From Thermoflexales bacterium (GTDB taxonomy: Bacteria > Chloroflexota > Anaerolineae > S140-20), in assembly GCA_015484715.1 (NCBI GenBank), contig WFUY01000569.1:1-6423 (forward strand): 6,423 nt of DNA, read 5' to 3'. Positions 1 to 5,201 of the stretch are shown here, piece after piece. Under the pieces are notes generated by a model. The model saw only the letters and a list, made by a program, of their open reading frames with translations. It did not search any database and had not been told where the DNA came from. Each line of letters opens with the position of its first letter. Position 1 is the stretch's first letter. A program made the position numbers and the translations under genes.

Positions 1-1636
1 TCCCCACCCCACCGGTGATGGTAAGGACCTGCCCCTCCCCCTGACGGGCCTTCTCGACGATCTGGAGGGCCTGGTCCATCTCGGCATCTCGACCGACCAG
101 AGGCCCCCCCCGGTCTCGGCTCAAGGGAGCAATTTCCCGCAGGCCGGTCACCCGGCAGATGGCGATGGGCTGGGCCTTGCCCTTGACCCGGACAGGAGGG
201 AGCGGCTCCAGGAAGAAGCGGTGCTGGACCTCCTGGGCGGTGGTCTCCTGGCGGACGAGGACCTCCCCCGGCTGGCCGGTCGTCATCAGTCGGAAGGCCA
301 GGTTCACCTCGTCGCCCATCACTGTGTATTCCCGGCGGGTGGCAGAGCCGACGTTGGCGGCGAAGACGTTGCCGCTGTTGATGCCGATGGCTCCCATCCG
401 GTCCGCCAATCCGGGGAAACGCTCCCGCAGGGTCGCGACCACTCCCTGCATCTCCAGCGCCGTCCGGACGGCCCGCTCCGGATCGTCCTCATGGGCGCGG
501 GGCGCACCGAAGAGGGCCATCAGGTGGGGACCGACCGGTCCTGCGCCGATCTTGTTGACCACGCCACCGTACTGCCGGACGACGGCTCGCAACTCATTGA
601 AGTAGGTGTCCAGGTAATCGGTCAGGGTGTTGGCCTGGTCCCGGCCCATCCGTTCAACCGTCCGCTCCACCCCGTGCAGATCGGCGAAGAGGACGGTGAC
701 CGGTCGCCGCTCATCGAGAGGCTCAATGTGGCGGGGGTCCGGGCGAATCCGCTGGAGGAGTTCATCGGGTAGGTAGGGAGCCAGAGCGTCCAGCCGGGTC
801 ACCAGCCAGTGGATCGCCCTGGCCGGATCGTCCAGCGGGGGCAAGAGGGTCACCTGAGAGGAGCTCTGGGGGGGTACCGAACGTCGAATCCGCCGCAGGT
901 GGTAGAACCCCTGAGCCGCCGTGGGGTGGGCTTCGATGGCCGGGCCGGCCGCCTCCCAAGTTGCCCAATCTAGGATCACCATCCCTGCCTGGGCCAGGCT
1001 CTCCGCTTCCCCCATCGCGGCCAAGGCCGGCCCCATCACGGCATACTCCATCCCTTCCACCGAGCCCAGGCTGGCCAGGAAGACCTCGCCGCTGCCCAGG
1101 CCAATAGACATCCGCAGCGGGAAGGGCCCCAGCGAGGTCTCCACCTGAGCGAACTGGCGATCCATCGTCTCCTGCATCGCCAGCGCCGCCTGGCAGGCCC
1201 GCAGAGCCGCCTCCGGGCCGGTGTAGAAGGTCAACAGCGCATCACCGCCAAACTTCAACAGGTCACCGCCATAAGCTTGAGCGATGCCGATCATCGCCTC
1301 AAAGTAGCGGTTGACGATCTCGGTGATCTCCTCGGCACCGGCCCGAGCATCGGCAGCCTGGGCGAACCGCTCCGACATCGCCGTGAAGCCGGAGACGTCG
1401 GCGAACATCACGGTGCCCTCGCGGAACTGGCCTTGGGATCGCCCCGGCGTTGGTCGGTCCAACTGAGCCTGCACCAGCCCCCGAGGCAGGTAGGTGACCA
1501 CGACCTCCAGCAACGCCTTCAGGTGTGCCTGACAGCGCACGAGCACCGCCTGGTCCAGGGGTGGCTGTAGCTGCTCCTCCCAGGACCGGGGGAGGTAGCG
1601 ACGCATACGGTTCAGGATCCTCCTGGAAAGTGGCAT
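1..1636 (-). CDS. Class III adenylate cyclase with tandem cyclase domains and C-terminal AAA/P-loop ATPase (partial, 3' end outside window)
   Basis: Reading the minus strand from ATG at 1636 gives 545 open codons to the window edge. Two cyclase homology domains are visible. Domain 1 (about 73-225) has FADVSGFT with metal Asp80 and LKFGGDALL with Lys128/Asp132, but its Asn/Arg transition-state motif is lost (MGPALAAMGEAE). Domain 2 (about 312-470) keeps Asp319, Lys362 in VNKI, Thr438, Asn445 and Arg449, but the second metal Asp is replaced (VGPHLMALF). This asymmetric layout matches soluble adenylate cyclase (class IIIb): domain 1 supplies metal Asps, domain 2 the Lys/Thr/Asn/Arg. Threonine at the base-recognition position favours ATP to cAMP. 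After residue 511, PLVGRDAEM and TGGVG look like the start of an AAA/NTPase domain with its Walker A cut off. No signal peptide or membrane helix is seen, so it is probably cytosolic. It is the last of three operon genes. ATG at 1606, 12 nt after AGGAGG, is an alternative start. Confidence 0.93.
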   Translation of the reverse strand, partial: MPLSRRILNRMRRYLPRSWEEQLQPPLDQAVLVRCQAHLKALLEVVVTYLPRGLVQAQLDRPTPGRSQGQFREGTVMFADVSGFTAMSERFAQAADARAGAEEITEIVNRYFEAMIGIAQAYGGDLLKFGGDALLTFYTGPEAALRACQAALAMQETMDRQFAQVETSLGPFPLRMSIGLGSGEVFLASLGSVEGMEYAVMGPALAAMGEAESLAQAGMVILDWATWEAAGPAIEAHPTAAQGFYHLRRIRRSVPPQSSSQVTLLPPLDDPARAIHWLVTRLDALAPYLPDELLQRIRPDPRHIEPLDERRPVTVLFADLHGVERTVERMGRDQANTLTDYLDTYFNELRAVVRQYGGVVNKIGAGPVGPHLMALFGAPRAHEDDPERAVRTALEMQGVVATLRERFPGLADRMGAIGINSGNVFAANVGSATRREYTVMGDEVNLAFRLMTTGQPGEVLVRQETTAQEVQHRFFLEPLPPVRVKGKAQPIAICRVTGLREIAPLSRDRGGPLVGRDAEMDQALQIVEKARQGEGQVLTITGGVG

Positions 1637-1655
1637 CGTGCAAGCGAGCTACAGG

Positions 1656-2222
1656 TCAACGCTCGTGACGCAGGGCCAGCAACCGCTCAAAGAGCTGTTG
1701 GGAGATGGGGAACTCGAAAGGACGGCCCTCCTGACCGGCCCAAAACTCCTCCAGATAGCGGTTGGCCGTGGTACGCTCGTAGACGTAAGTCTGGAGCAGC
1801 AGTTCCAGCCGGTCGGCGTCGCGCACCAGCCGACCCTCGACGCTGGTCCGGTCCTCGAACTCCTGCCACCAGGCACGGAGACGATCGGCGAAGGGAACCC
1901 CCTCTAGCACCTCGGTCAGGGCCCTCATCTCCGCCTCCCGCTTGGCCCCCGGCGGGAAATAGCGCAGGGCCGGCGTCGGGATGTCGGTGAGCACGCTCTC
2001 CGGCAGGTCGTGCAGCAGCGCGATGGTGAGCAGCTTGGCCCGATCCACCGGCTCTCCCAGAAGCTCCGCCAGCACCAGGGCGATGAAGGCGACACCGAAG
2101 CTGTGATCGGCAACGCTCTCCACGTCGGTCAGCCCCCGGACCGCCCAGCCCCCTCGAGGGGTTACCTTTAGCCGGTTGGCCTGGAGCAGGAGATAGAGGA
2201 GCGCATCTATGGCTCCCTTCAT
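1656..2222 (-). CDS. HD-domain 5'-nucleotidase, YfbR/HDDC2-like
   Basis: A 188-residue protein, the usual length for the YfbR/HDDC2 branch of the HD superfamily. These are metal-dependent phosphohydrolases; characterised members remove the 5'-phosphate from (deoxy)nucleoside monophosphates such as dAMP. The metal and catalytic residues appear in order: Arg17, His40 in ESVADHSF, His71-Asp72 in LLHDLPES, Glu75, Asp80 and Asp137 in RDADRLELL. The spacing 71/72/75/80 equals that of E. coli YfbR (68/69/72/77). PRGGW (22-26) resembles the substrate-side segment of the family. No membrane segment is seen. The start ATG overlaps the stop of the upstream adenosine-kinase-family gene (ATGA), which implies translational coupling, and the cyclase follows after 19 bp. 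The exact substrate is inferred; an inactive or regulatory HD protein is less likely because all metal ligands are present. Confidence 0.92.
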   Translation of the reverse strand: MKGAIDALLYLLLQANRLKVTPRGGWAVRGLTDVESVADHSFGVAFIALVLAELLGEPVDRAKLLTIALLHDLPESVLTDIPTPALRYFPPGAKREAEMRALTEVLEGVPFADRLRAWWQEFEDRTSVEGRLVRDADRLELLLQTYVYERTTANRYLEEFWAGQEGRPFEFPISQQLFERLLALRHER

Positions 2223-2704
2223 AACTTGTACCCGATCTGGCGGAGGAATCCCTTGCGCCAGGCGATCCCCGCCTCGTCCTCAACGCCTTTGGTCTTCACC
2301 CCGTCAATGACGCCCAGGATACCTCGCCCTTGCTCCGTTTCGACCAGGATCACCTCGACCGGGTTTGCCGTAGCGCAGAAGATGCGGCAGACCTCGGGGA
2401 CCATCTTGACGGCGTTGAGGACGTTGATGGGGTAGAAGCCTTCCGCCAGGAAGAGGATGAAGCAATGGCCGGCCGAGAGGGCCAGGGCATTCTTCTTGGC
2501 CAGCTCGATCATCGCCTCATCGGTGCCCGTCCATCGGACCAGGGCCTCGCCCGACGACTCGCAGAAGGCCAGGCCGAACTTGATGCCGGGCACTGCCGTC
2601 ACCAGGGCCTCGTGGATGTCCTCGACCGTCTTGATGAAGTGAGATTGGCCCAAGATGAGGTTGATCGCCTCCGGCTTCTCGATCTTCACCGTGAGCAACT
2701 CCAT
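2219..2704 (-). CDS. Adenosine-specific kinase family protein (PF04008, formerly DUF355)
   Basis: A 161-residue single-domain protein recognised by its strongly conserved blocks: GQSHFIKT (19-26), PGIKFGLAFCESSGEALVR (39-57), LSAGHCFILFL (76-86), YPINVLNAVKMVPEVCRIFC (91-110), CATANPVEVI (110-119), GRGILGVIDG (126-135) and LRQIGYK (154-160). The family is common in archaea and scattered in bacteria. Its name comes from a structural study of a Pyrobaculum aerophilum member, and its physiological role is still thinly supported, so 'adenosine to AMP' is family knowledge rather than something the sequence proves. Length is normal and no residue block is missing; the family's usual GAGH appears here as SAGH. 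It is the first gene of the minus-strand operon. A strong ribosome binding site (AAGGAGGAGG, 2710-2719) fixes the ATG at 2704, and the stop overlaps the next start by 4 bp. Confidence 0.95.
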   Translation of the reverse strand: MELLTVKIEKPEAINLILGQSHFIKTVEDIHEALVTAVPGIKFGLAFCESSGEALVRWTGTDEAMIELAKKNALALSAGHCFILFLAEGFYPINVLNAVKMVPEVCRIFCATANPVEVILVETEQGRGILGVIDGVKTKGVEDEAGIAWRKGFLRQIGYKL

Positions 2705-2709
2705 AGCAA

Positions 2710-2719
2710 CCTCCTCCTT
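2710..2719 (-). promoter_or_regulatory. Strong Shine-Dalgarno site of the adenosine-kinase-family gene
   Basis: On the minus strand AAGGAGGAGG lies about 5 nt before the ATG at 2704. It is the best ribosome binding site in the window and fixes the operon's first start. Confidence 0.85.
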
Positions 2720-2729
2720 GCCTGACAGG

Positions 2730-2786
2730 GAATTGAGCCTCGGGGCATGCCCCCATCGCCCTGATGCCCAGGACCGAGGTCAATTC
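2730..2786. repeat. Inverted repeat overlapping the minus-strand promoter
   Basis: The left arm GAATTGAGCCTCGG (2730-2743) and right arm CCGAGGTCAATTC (2774-2786) are reverse complements apart from one extra G. Arm centres are about 44 bp apart, close to four helical turns. The right arm covers most of the predicted -10 box (2783-2788) and the start region of the minus-strand operon. Inside lies a perfect 12-bp palindrome, GGGGCATGCCCC (2742-2753). The layout suits a dyad operator for a repressor of the nucleotide operon. Because the right arm overlaps the -10, the full hairpin would not be present in RNA from that promoter. Confidence 0.5.
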
Positions 2787-2811
2787 TAGCATAGTCGGCC
2801 CTTTAGGGCAA
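2783..2811 (-). promoter_or_regulatory. Predicted sigma-70 promoter of the minus-strand nucleotide operon
   Basis: On the minus strand, TTGCCC (2811-2806) is separated by 17 bp from TAGAAT (2788-2783). Predicted transcription starts near 2776, giving a leader of about 70 nt before the ATG at 2704. The -10 matches consensus at five of six positions and the -35 at four of six. It is the only well-spaced pair I saw on this strand upstream of the operon. Confidence 0.5.
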
Positions 2812-2815
2812 ATGG

Positions 2816-2829
2816 CGGCCAATTGGCCG
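2816..2829. repeat. 14-bp perfect palindrome between divergent promoters
   Basis: CGGCCAATTGGCCG is a perfect palindrome 4 bp upstream of the minus-strand -35 and 16 bp upstream of the plus-strand -35. The position suits a shared operator or activator site for both directions. This is inferred from layout only. Confidence 0.4.
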
Positions 2830-2845
2830 GTCAGCCGGCTCAAAA

Positions 2846-2874
2846 TTGACGGGTTCACGAATCGGGAGTACAAT
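2846..2874 (+). promoter_or_regulatory. Predicted sigma-70 promoter of the alpha/beta hydrolase
   Basis: TTGACG (2846-2851) is followed after exactly 17 bp by TACAAT (2869-2874); each box matches consensus at five of six positions. Transcription would start near 2881, leaving a leader of about 47 nt before the ATG at 2928. The AT-rich patch stands out in GC-rich surroundings. Confidence 0.65.
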
Positions 2875-2927
2875 AAATTCGACGCGGCCGAGGCTGCCCG
2901 GAACCCAGAGAAGCCTGGAGGGAGAGC

Positions 2928-3716
2928 ATGCCCTACGCCACCATCCATGGTCGTTCCCTGTTCTACGCCCTGCACCAGGAGGGGGAACCCGGCCATCCTC
3001 CTCTGATGTTAGTGCACGGTGCCGGCGGGTCCCACCTCCACTGGCCGGCCCAACTCCGTCGTCTGCCCGGAAGGACGGTCTATGCGCTGGACCTACCGGG
3101 GCATGGGCGGTCCGAGGGGGAAGGAGAGCGTTCCATCGCCAGCTACGCTGAGGTCTTGGAAGCGCTGCTGGACGCCCTCGCGCTGCCCCAGGCCGTCATC
3201 GGCGGTCACTCGATGGGCGGGGCCATCGCCTTGCACCTGGCTCTGACCCGCCCTGAGAGGGTAGCCGGCCTGGTTCTGATCGGCACAGGAGCCCGGCTGC
3301 GCGTCCTCCCGGCCATCCTAGAGGGCATCCAGACCGACTTCCTCGCCACCGTGGACCTGATCACCCGGATGGCTTGGAGCCCGGATGCGCCGAAGCCCCT
3401 GGTTCAACGGGGCGGCGAGATCACCGCCCAGACCCCACCCACCGTGCTCCTGGGGGACTTCACCGCTTGCAACGCCTTCGACGTGATGGATCGGCTGGAC
3501 CAGATCCAGGCTCCCACCCTGGTCGTGGGAGGAACGGCGGACCGGCTAACGCCGCTCAAATATGCCCGCTATCTGGAGGCCCACATCCCCAACGCCCGGC
3601 TGGTGACCATCGAAGGTGGGGGACATATGATGATGCTAGAACAGCCTCAGGCCGTCGCCCAGGCCGTGGCCGACTTCCTGGCCGGGCTAGACGCCGGAGA
3701 GCTTGCACCTTCTTGA
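2928..3716 (+). CDS. Alpha/beta-fold hydrolase
   Basis: A 262-residue protein, typical length for a single-domain alpha/beta hydrolase (Abhydrolase_1/6). The oxyanion-hole motif HGAGGSHLHW is at 30-39 and strand-turn DLPGHGRS at 55-62. The nucleophile elbow GHSMGG at 93-98 places Ser95 as nucleophile, the acid is Asp205 in GGTADRLTP, and the general base is His233 in EGGGHMMMLEQP. The triad is therefore complete and in canonical order. The short cap between about 122 and 190 does not identify a substrate; esterase, lactonase or C-C hydrolase activity are all possible. There is no signal peptide, so it is likely cytosolic. A GGAGGGAG site 5 nt before ATG 2928 supports the start. It has its own promoter, is divergent from the nucleotide operon, and is followed by 369 bp without a gene, so it is probably monocistronic. 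Confidence 0.94.
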   Translation: MPYATIHGRSLFYALHQEGEPGHPPLMLVHGAGGSHLHWPAQLRRLPGRTVYALDLPGHGRSEGEGERSIASYAEVLEALLDALALPQAVIGGHSMGGAIALHLALTRPERVAGLVLIGTGARLRVLPAILEGIQTDFLATVDLITRMAWSPDAPKPLVQRGGEITAQTPPTVLLGDFTACNAFDVMDRLDQIQAPTLVVGGTADRLTPLKYARYLEAHIPNARLVTIEGGGHMMMLEQPQAVAQAVADFLAGLDAGELAPS

Positions 3717-3746
3717 AGCGGCGGAACCGGGCGAAGGCTGCCCCAG

Positions 3747-3773
3747 CACCGGCGCTTCCGGGCTGTGCCGGTG
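3747..3773. repeat. Inverted repeat after the hydrolase gene (possible weak terminator hairpin)
   Basis: CACCGGC (3747-3753) and GCCGGTG (3767-3773) form a perfect 7-bp stem with a 13-nt loop, starting 30 bp after the hydrolase stop. No T-run follows on either strand, so it is not a clear intrinsic terminator. It may stabilise the 3' end of the hydrolase message. Confidence 0.35.
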
Positions 3774-3778
3774 GAGCA

Positions 3779-3799
3779 CAATATGCAACGCGCAACACG
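3779..3799. repeat. Degenerate heptamer tandem repeat, three units
   Basis: Three back-to-back 7-mers, CAATATG, CAACGCG and CAACACG, fit the consensus CAAYRYG. Short arrays of similar heptamers occur between genes in several Chloroflexota and cyanobacteria (general knowledge, not searched). Three imperfect units is a minimal array, so this may be a relic or chance. Confidence 0.4.
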
Positions 3800-3811
3800 T
3801 CCCACTTTGGT

Positions 3812-3840
3812 GATTACCCATATCTTGGGGATAGGGAATC
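3812..3840. repeat. Imperfect hairpin upstream of the candidate RNA promoter
   Basis: GATT, CCC and TATC on the left pair with GATA, GGG and AATC on the right, with two single-A bulges and a TTGGG loop: 11 base pairs in total. It ends 18 bp before the predicted -35 at 3859. No T-run follows, so it could be an operator or a read-through barrier rather than a classical terminator. Confidence 0.3.
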
Positions 3841-3858
3841 AGTCGTCCACGAACTCCC

Positions 3859-3887
3859 TTTACTCCCCGGCCAATTCGTGCTATACT
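3859..3887 (+). promoter_or_regulatory. Predicted extended -10 promoter driving the structured intergenic RNA
   Basis: TTTACT (3859-3864), a 17-bp spacer and TATACT (3882-3887), with TG at 3879-3880 forming an extended -10 (TGCTATACT). Predicted start is near 3894. The next open frame begins about 190 nt downstream, and the stretch between is rich in inverted repeats. Confidence 0.55.
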
Positions 3888-3893
3888 GAGCAC

Positions 3894-4080
3894 AGAACGG
3901 CCCAGTAGAGGGCCAACATTTCTACCAGGACCGTGTTCACCCTCCCGCAGGTTAGGCGCGTTTCCGACGCGAAACCGTGCTTCAAATAGCCCATCGGGGC
4001 TGAAAGCGCCCTCGACCGGTGACCTGTGGGAGGGTAGGCTGAACAGATACCCAGGACCGATTTCCCCATTGGGAATGGGG
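3894..4080 (+). ncRNA. Candidate structured RNA or long 5' leader, family not recognised
   Basis: No credible protein gene lies here, but the + strand folds well by eye. A closing stem pairs 3939-3952 with 4022-4035: 14 consecutive base pairs including one G-U. It encloses a hairpin CGCGT/ACGCG (3957-3961 with 3967-3971) and a second arm with stem AGCCC/GGGCT (3988-3992 with 3997-4001), extended by GCTTCA against TGAA-A-GC (3979-3984 with 4001-4007). A further hairpin GGCCC/GGGCC lies near the 5' end (3899-3914), and a 7-bp hairpin CCCCATT/AATGGGG ends the stretch (4064-4080). No T-run follows, so the 3' end is uncertain. Hallmark motifs of RNase P, tmRNA, SRP RNA, T-box, cobalamin and TPP riboswitches are not seen; 6S RNA cannot be excluded. 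It could be a free RNA or a regulatory leader for the gene at 4086. Confidence 0.4.
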
Positions 4081-4097
4081 ACGGATTGTGGTATACT
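4069..4097 (+). promoter_or_regulatory. Predicted extended -10 promoter at the start of the membrane-protein operon
   Basis: TTGGGA (4069-4074), a 17-bp spacer and TATACT (4092-4097), with TG at 4089-4090 making an extended -10. Predicted start is near 4104. The -35 lies inside the 4064-4080 hairpin. If used, the first operon gene cannot start at TTG 4086 on this transcript, which bears on that gene's start. Confidence 0.4.
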
Positions 4098-4448
4098 ATC
4101 GTGGGAAGGAAAAGGGATCCCCTGGCGGGGGCTGAACGTGAGCTTGCTTCAGGGCTGGCCCGGCTGCACCGCGCTGGCCTGGGAAGTATGTTCCCTCTCC
4201 TGCGGGAGGTGGGGCGAGGGCTGGGGTTCCTGGGAGCCCATGCACTGTGGCTGCTGCAACCCCTCCTGGTCCCCTTCGTCCCCTCCCAACGGATCACAGC
4301 TTGGGCCCGCCTGCTAGAAGACCCGGCTGCGCTGGAGCGGCTGCTGACCCACGCAGAGGCACTGGCGGCAGGGCAAGCTCTGGAAGAGGCCGCTCAGACC
4401 GAGGAGTGGGTCTCCATCCCCCCCGACCGCAGAGAGAGATCGAGATGA
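4086..4448 (+). CDS. Small hypothetical protein with one predicted membrane helix
   Basis: An open frame of up to 120 residues that I do not recognise. A hydrophobic stretch at about 46-66 (LGFLGAHALWLLQPLLVPFV) could be one membrane-spanning or membrane-associated helix. It is preceded by a basic amphipathic segment and followed by a helical, acidic region (LLEDPAALERLLTHAEAL onward). The C-terminus is charged (PPDRRERSR). Its stop overlaps the next start by 4 bp (ATGA, 4445-4448), strong support for a real coupled gene. The 5' end is unclear: TTG 4086 has GGGG a few bases upstream but lies over a predicted -10; GTG 4101 and ATG 4188 are in-frame alternatives, neither with a good ribosome binding site. 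Residues before 4188 read like ordinary protein, so I kept the long form. With ATG 4188 the product would be 86 residues. Confidence 0.65.
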   Translation: MWYTIVGRKRDPLAGAERELASGLARLHRAGLGSMFPLLREVGRGLGFLGAHALWLLQPLLVPFVPSQRITAWARLLEDPAALERLLTHAEALAAGQALEEAAQTEEWVSIPPDRRERSR

Positions 4449-5194
4449 ACACCTACGAAGTCATCGCCCTGCTCTTCCTTTTCATTCTGTTCGCTCCCCT
4501 GCTGGGGTTGACCGCCGTGCGCCTACGGCGAGGTTGGCGACCGGTCCTTCGTCCCATCTCCGCCTTCCGCACGCTGCCCGGCCAGGTGGGGCGTTCTGCC
4601 GAGACGGGACAGACCCTCCACGTTGCCCTGGGCTCCGGTGGGCTGGGGGGAAGCGAGGCAGCAGCCAGCTTGGCTGCGCTCTCGGCCCTGCGCGCCTTCG
4701 CCGAAGAGGGGGCGGCGACGGAGACGCCTCCATTGGTCACCGTGGGGGAGGCCACCCTGCTCCCGGTCGCCCAGGGTGTGATCCAGCGGGCCTACCGACA
4801 TCAGGGCGCTCCCGCCTCCTTCAAGATGACCCAGGTCCAGTTGGTCGCCCCGGGCGCGCTGCCCTATGCGGCGGGGACGATGCACCTCCTGAAGCGAGGG
4901 CAGATCTCTGCCAACGTGATGCTGGGCACCTTCGGCCTGGAAGCCGCCTTCATCACCCGGGGAGGTGCCGAAGCCGGTCTGGAACAGGTGGCCGGCACGG
5001 GACGCCTCGAAGGGCTGTCCGTCTTCTACACGAGCGCCGACGACCTCCTCATCGGCGAGGAACTCTTCGCCGTCGGTGCCTACCTACGCCAGCGGATCGC
5101 CGACATCGCCAGCCTCGTCACCCAAGACCTGATCCGCTTCCTGCTGGTGCTGGTGATCCTGGCGGCCGTCCTGGTGAAAACCTTGTTGGGTTAA
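4445..5194 (+). CDS. Hypothetical protein with N- and C-terminal membrane helices (possibly DUF6754-like)
   Basis: A 249-residue protein. A helix at about 5-24 (VIALLFLFILFAPLLGL) and another at about 231-248 (FLLVLVILAAVLVKTLL) bracket a roughly 200-residue Ala/Gly/Leu-rich middle. Visible features include GSGGLGGSEAAASLAALSAL (63-82), VGEATLLPVAQGVIQRAY (100-117), GTFGLEAAFITRGGAEAG (161-178) and SADDLLIGEELFAVGAYL (197-214). No catalytic motif or cysteines are seen. I recall similar proteins annotated as DUF6754 in Chloroflexota, but this is memory and not verified. The start ATG 4445 overlaps the previous stop (ATGA). The frame stays open upstream to 4247, but that stretch is already coding in another frame and reads as low-complexity shadow, so 4445 is preferred. 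The ribosome site is only a weak purine run (AGAGAGA). Likely co-translated with its small upstream neighbour; function unknown. Confidence 0.85.
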   Translation: MNTYEVIALLFLFILFAPLLGLTAVRLRRGWRPVLRPISAFRTLPGQVGRSAETGQTLHVALGSGGLGGSEAAASLAALSALRAFAEEGAATETPPLVTVGEATLLPVAQGVIQRAYRHQGAPASFKMTQVQLVAPGALPYAAGTMHLLKRGQISANVMLGTFGLEAAFITRGGAEAGLEQVAGTGRLEGLSVFYTSADDLLIGEELFAVGAYLRQRIADIASLVTQDLIRFLLVLVILAAVLVKTLLG

Positions 5195-5201
5195 TCGCAT
5201 C

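Noticed and set aside
221..772. A 183-residue plus-strand open frame at the left edge.
   Set aside because: It is the complement of the cyclase gene, which is open throughout and carries clear catalytic motifs.
1687..2283. A 198-residue minus-strand open frame overlapping the HD gene.
   Set aside because: It is a shadow frame: Gly/Arg/Ala-rich, no domain motifs, and it overlaps the HD gene, whose catalytic residues are all in place.
3374..3889. A 171-residue plus-strand frame running from inside the hydrolase into the gap.
   Set aside because: Most of it is a shadow of the hydrolase; the tail crosses hairpins and a predicted promoter and shows no domain.
3979..3992. TTCAAAT resembling a tRNA T-loop.
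   Set aside because: The flanking five bases do not pair as a T-arm, and no acceptor or anticodon stem is visible.
3939..4035. Assignment of the structured region to RNase P, tmRNA, SRP RNA, T-box or common riboswitches.
   Set aside because: I looked for their conserved core motifs and did not find them. 6S RNA has little sequence conservation, so it stays possible but unproven.
4064..4080. The 7-bp CCCCATT/AATGGGG hairpin as an intrinsic terminator.
   Set aside because: No T-run follows on either strand. It may end the RNA candidate's structure, but termination is not supported.
3881..4297. A 138-residue minus-strand frame across the structured region.
   Set aside because: Composition is Arg/Ser/Pro-rich without motifs, and it overlaps the start of a coupled plus-strand gene.
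4247..4444. Extension of the two-helix membrane protein upstream to 4247.
   Set aside because: The extra 66 residues are Pro/Arg/Gly-rich shadow of the small upstream gene; ATG 4445 forms an ATGA overlap typical of coupled genes.
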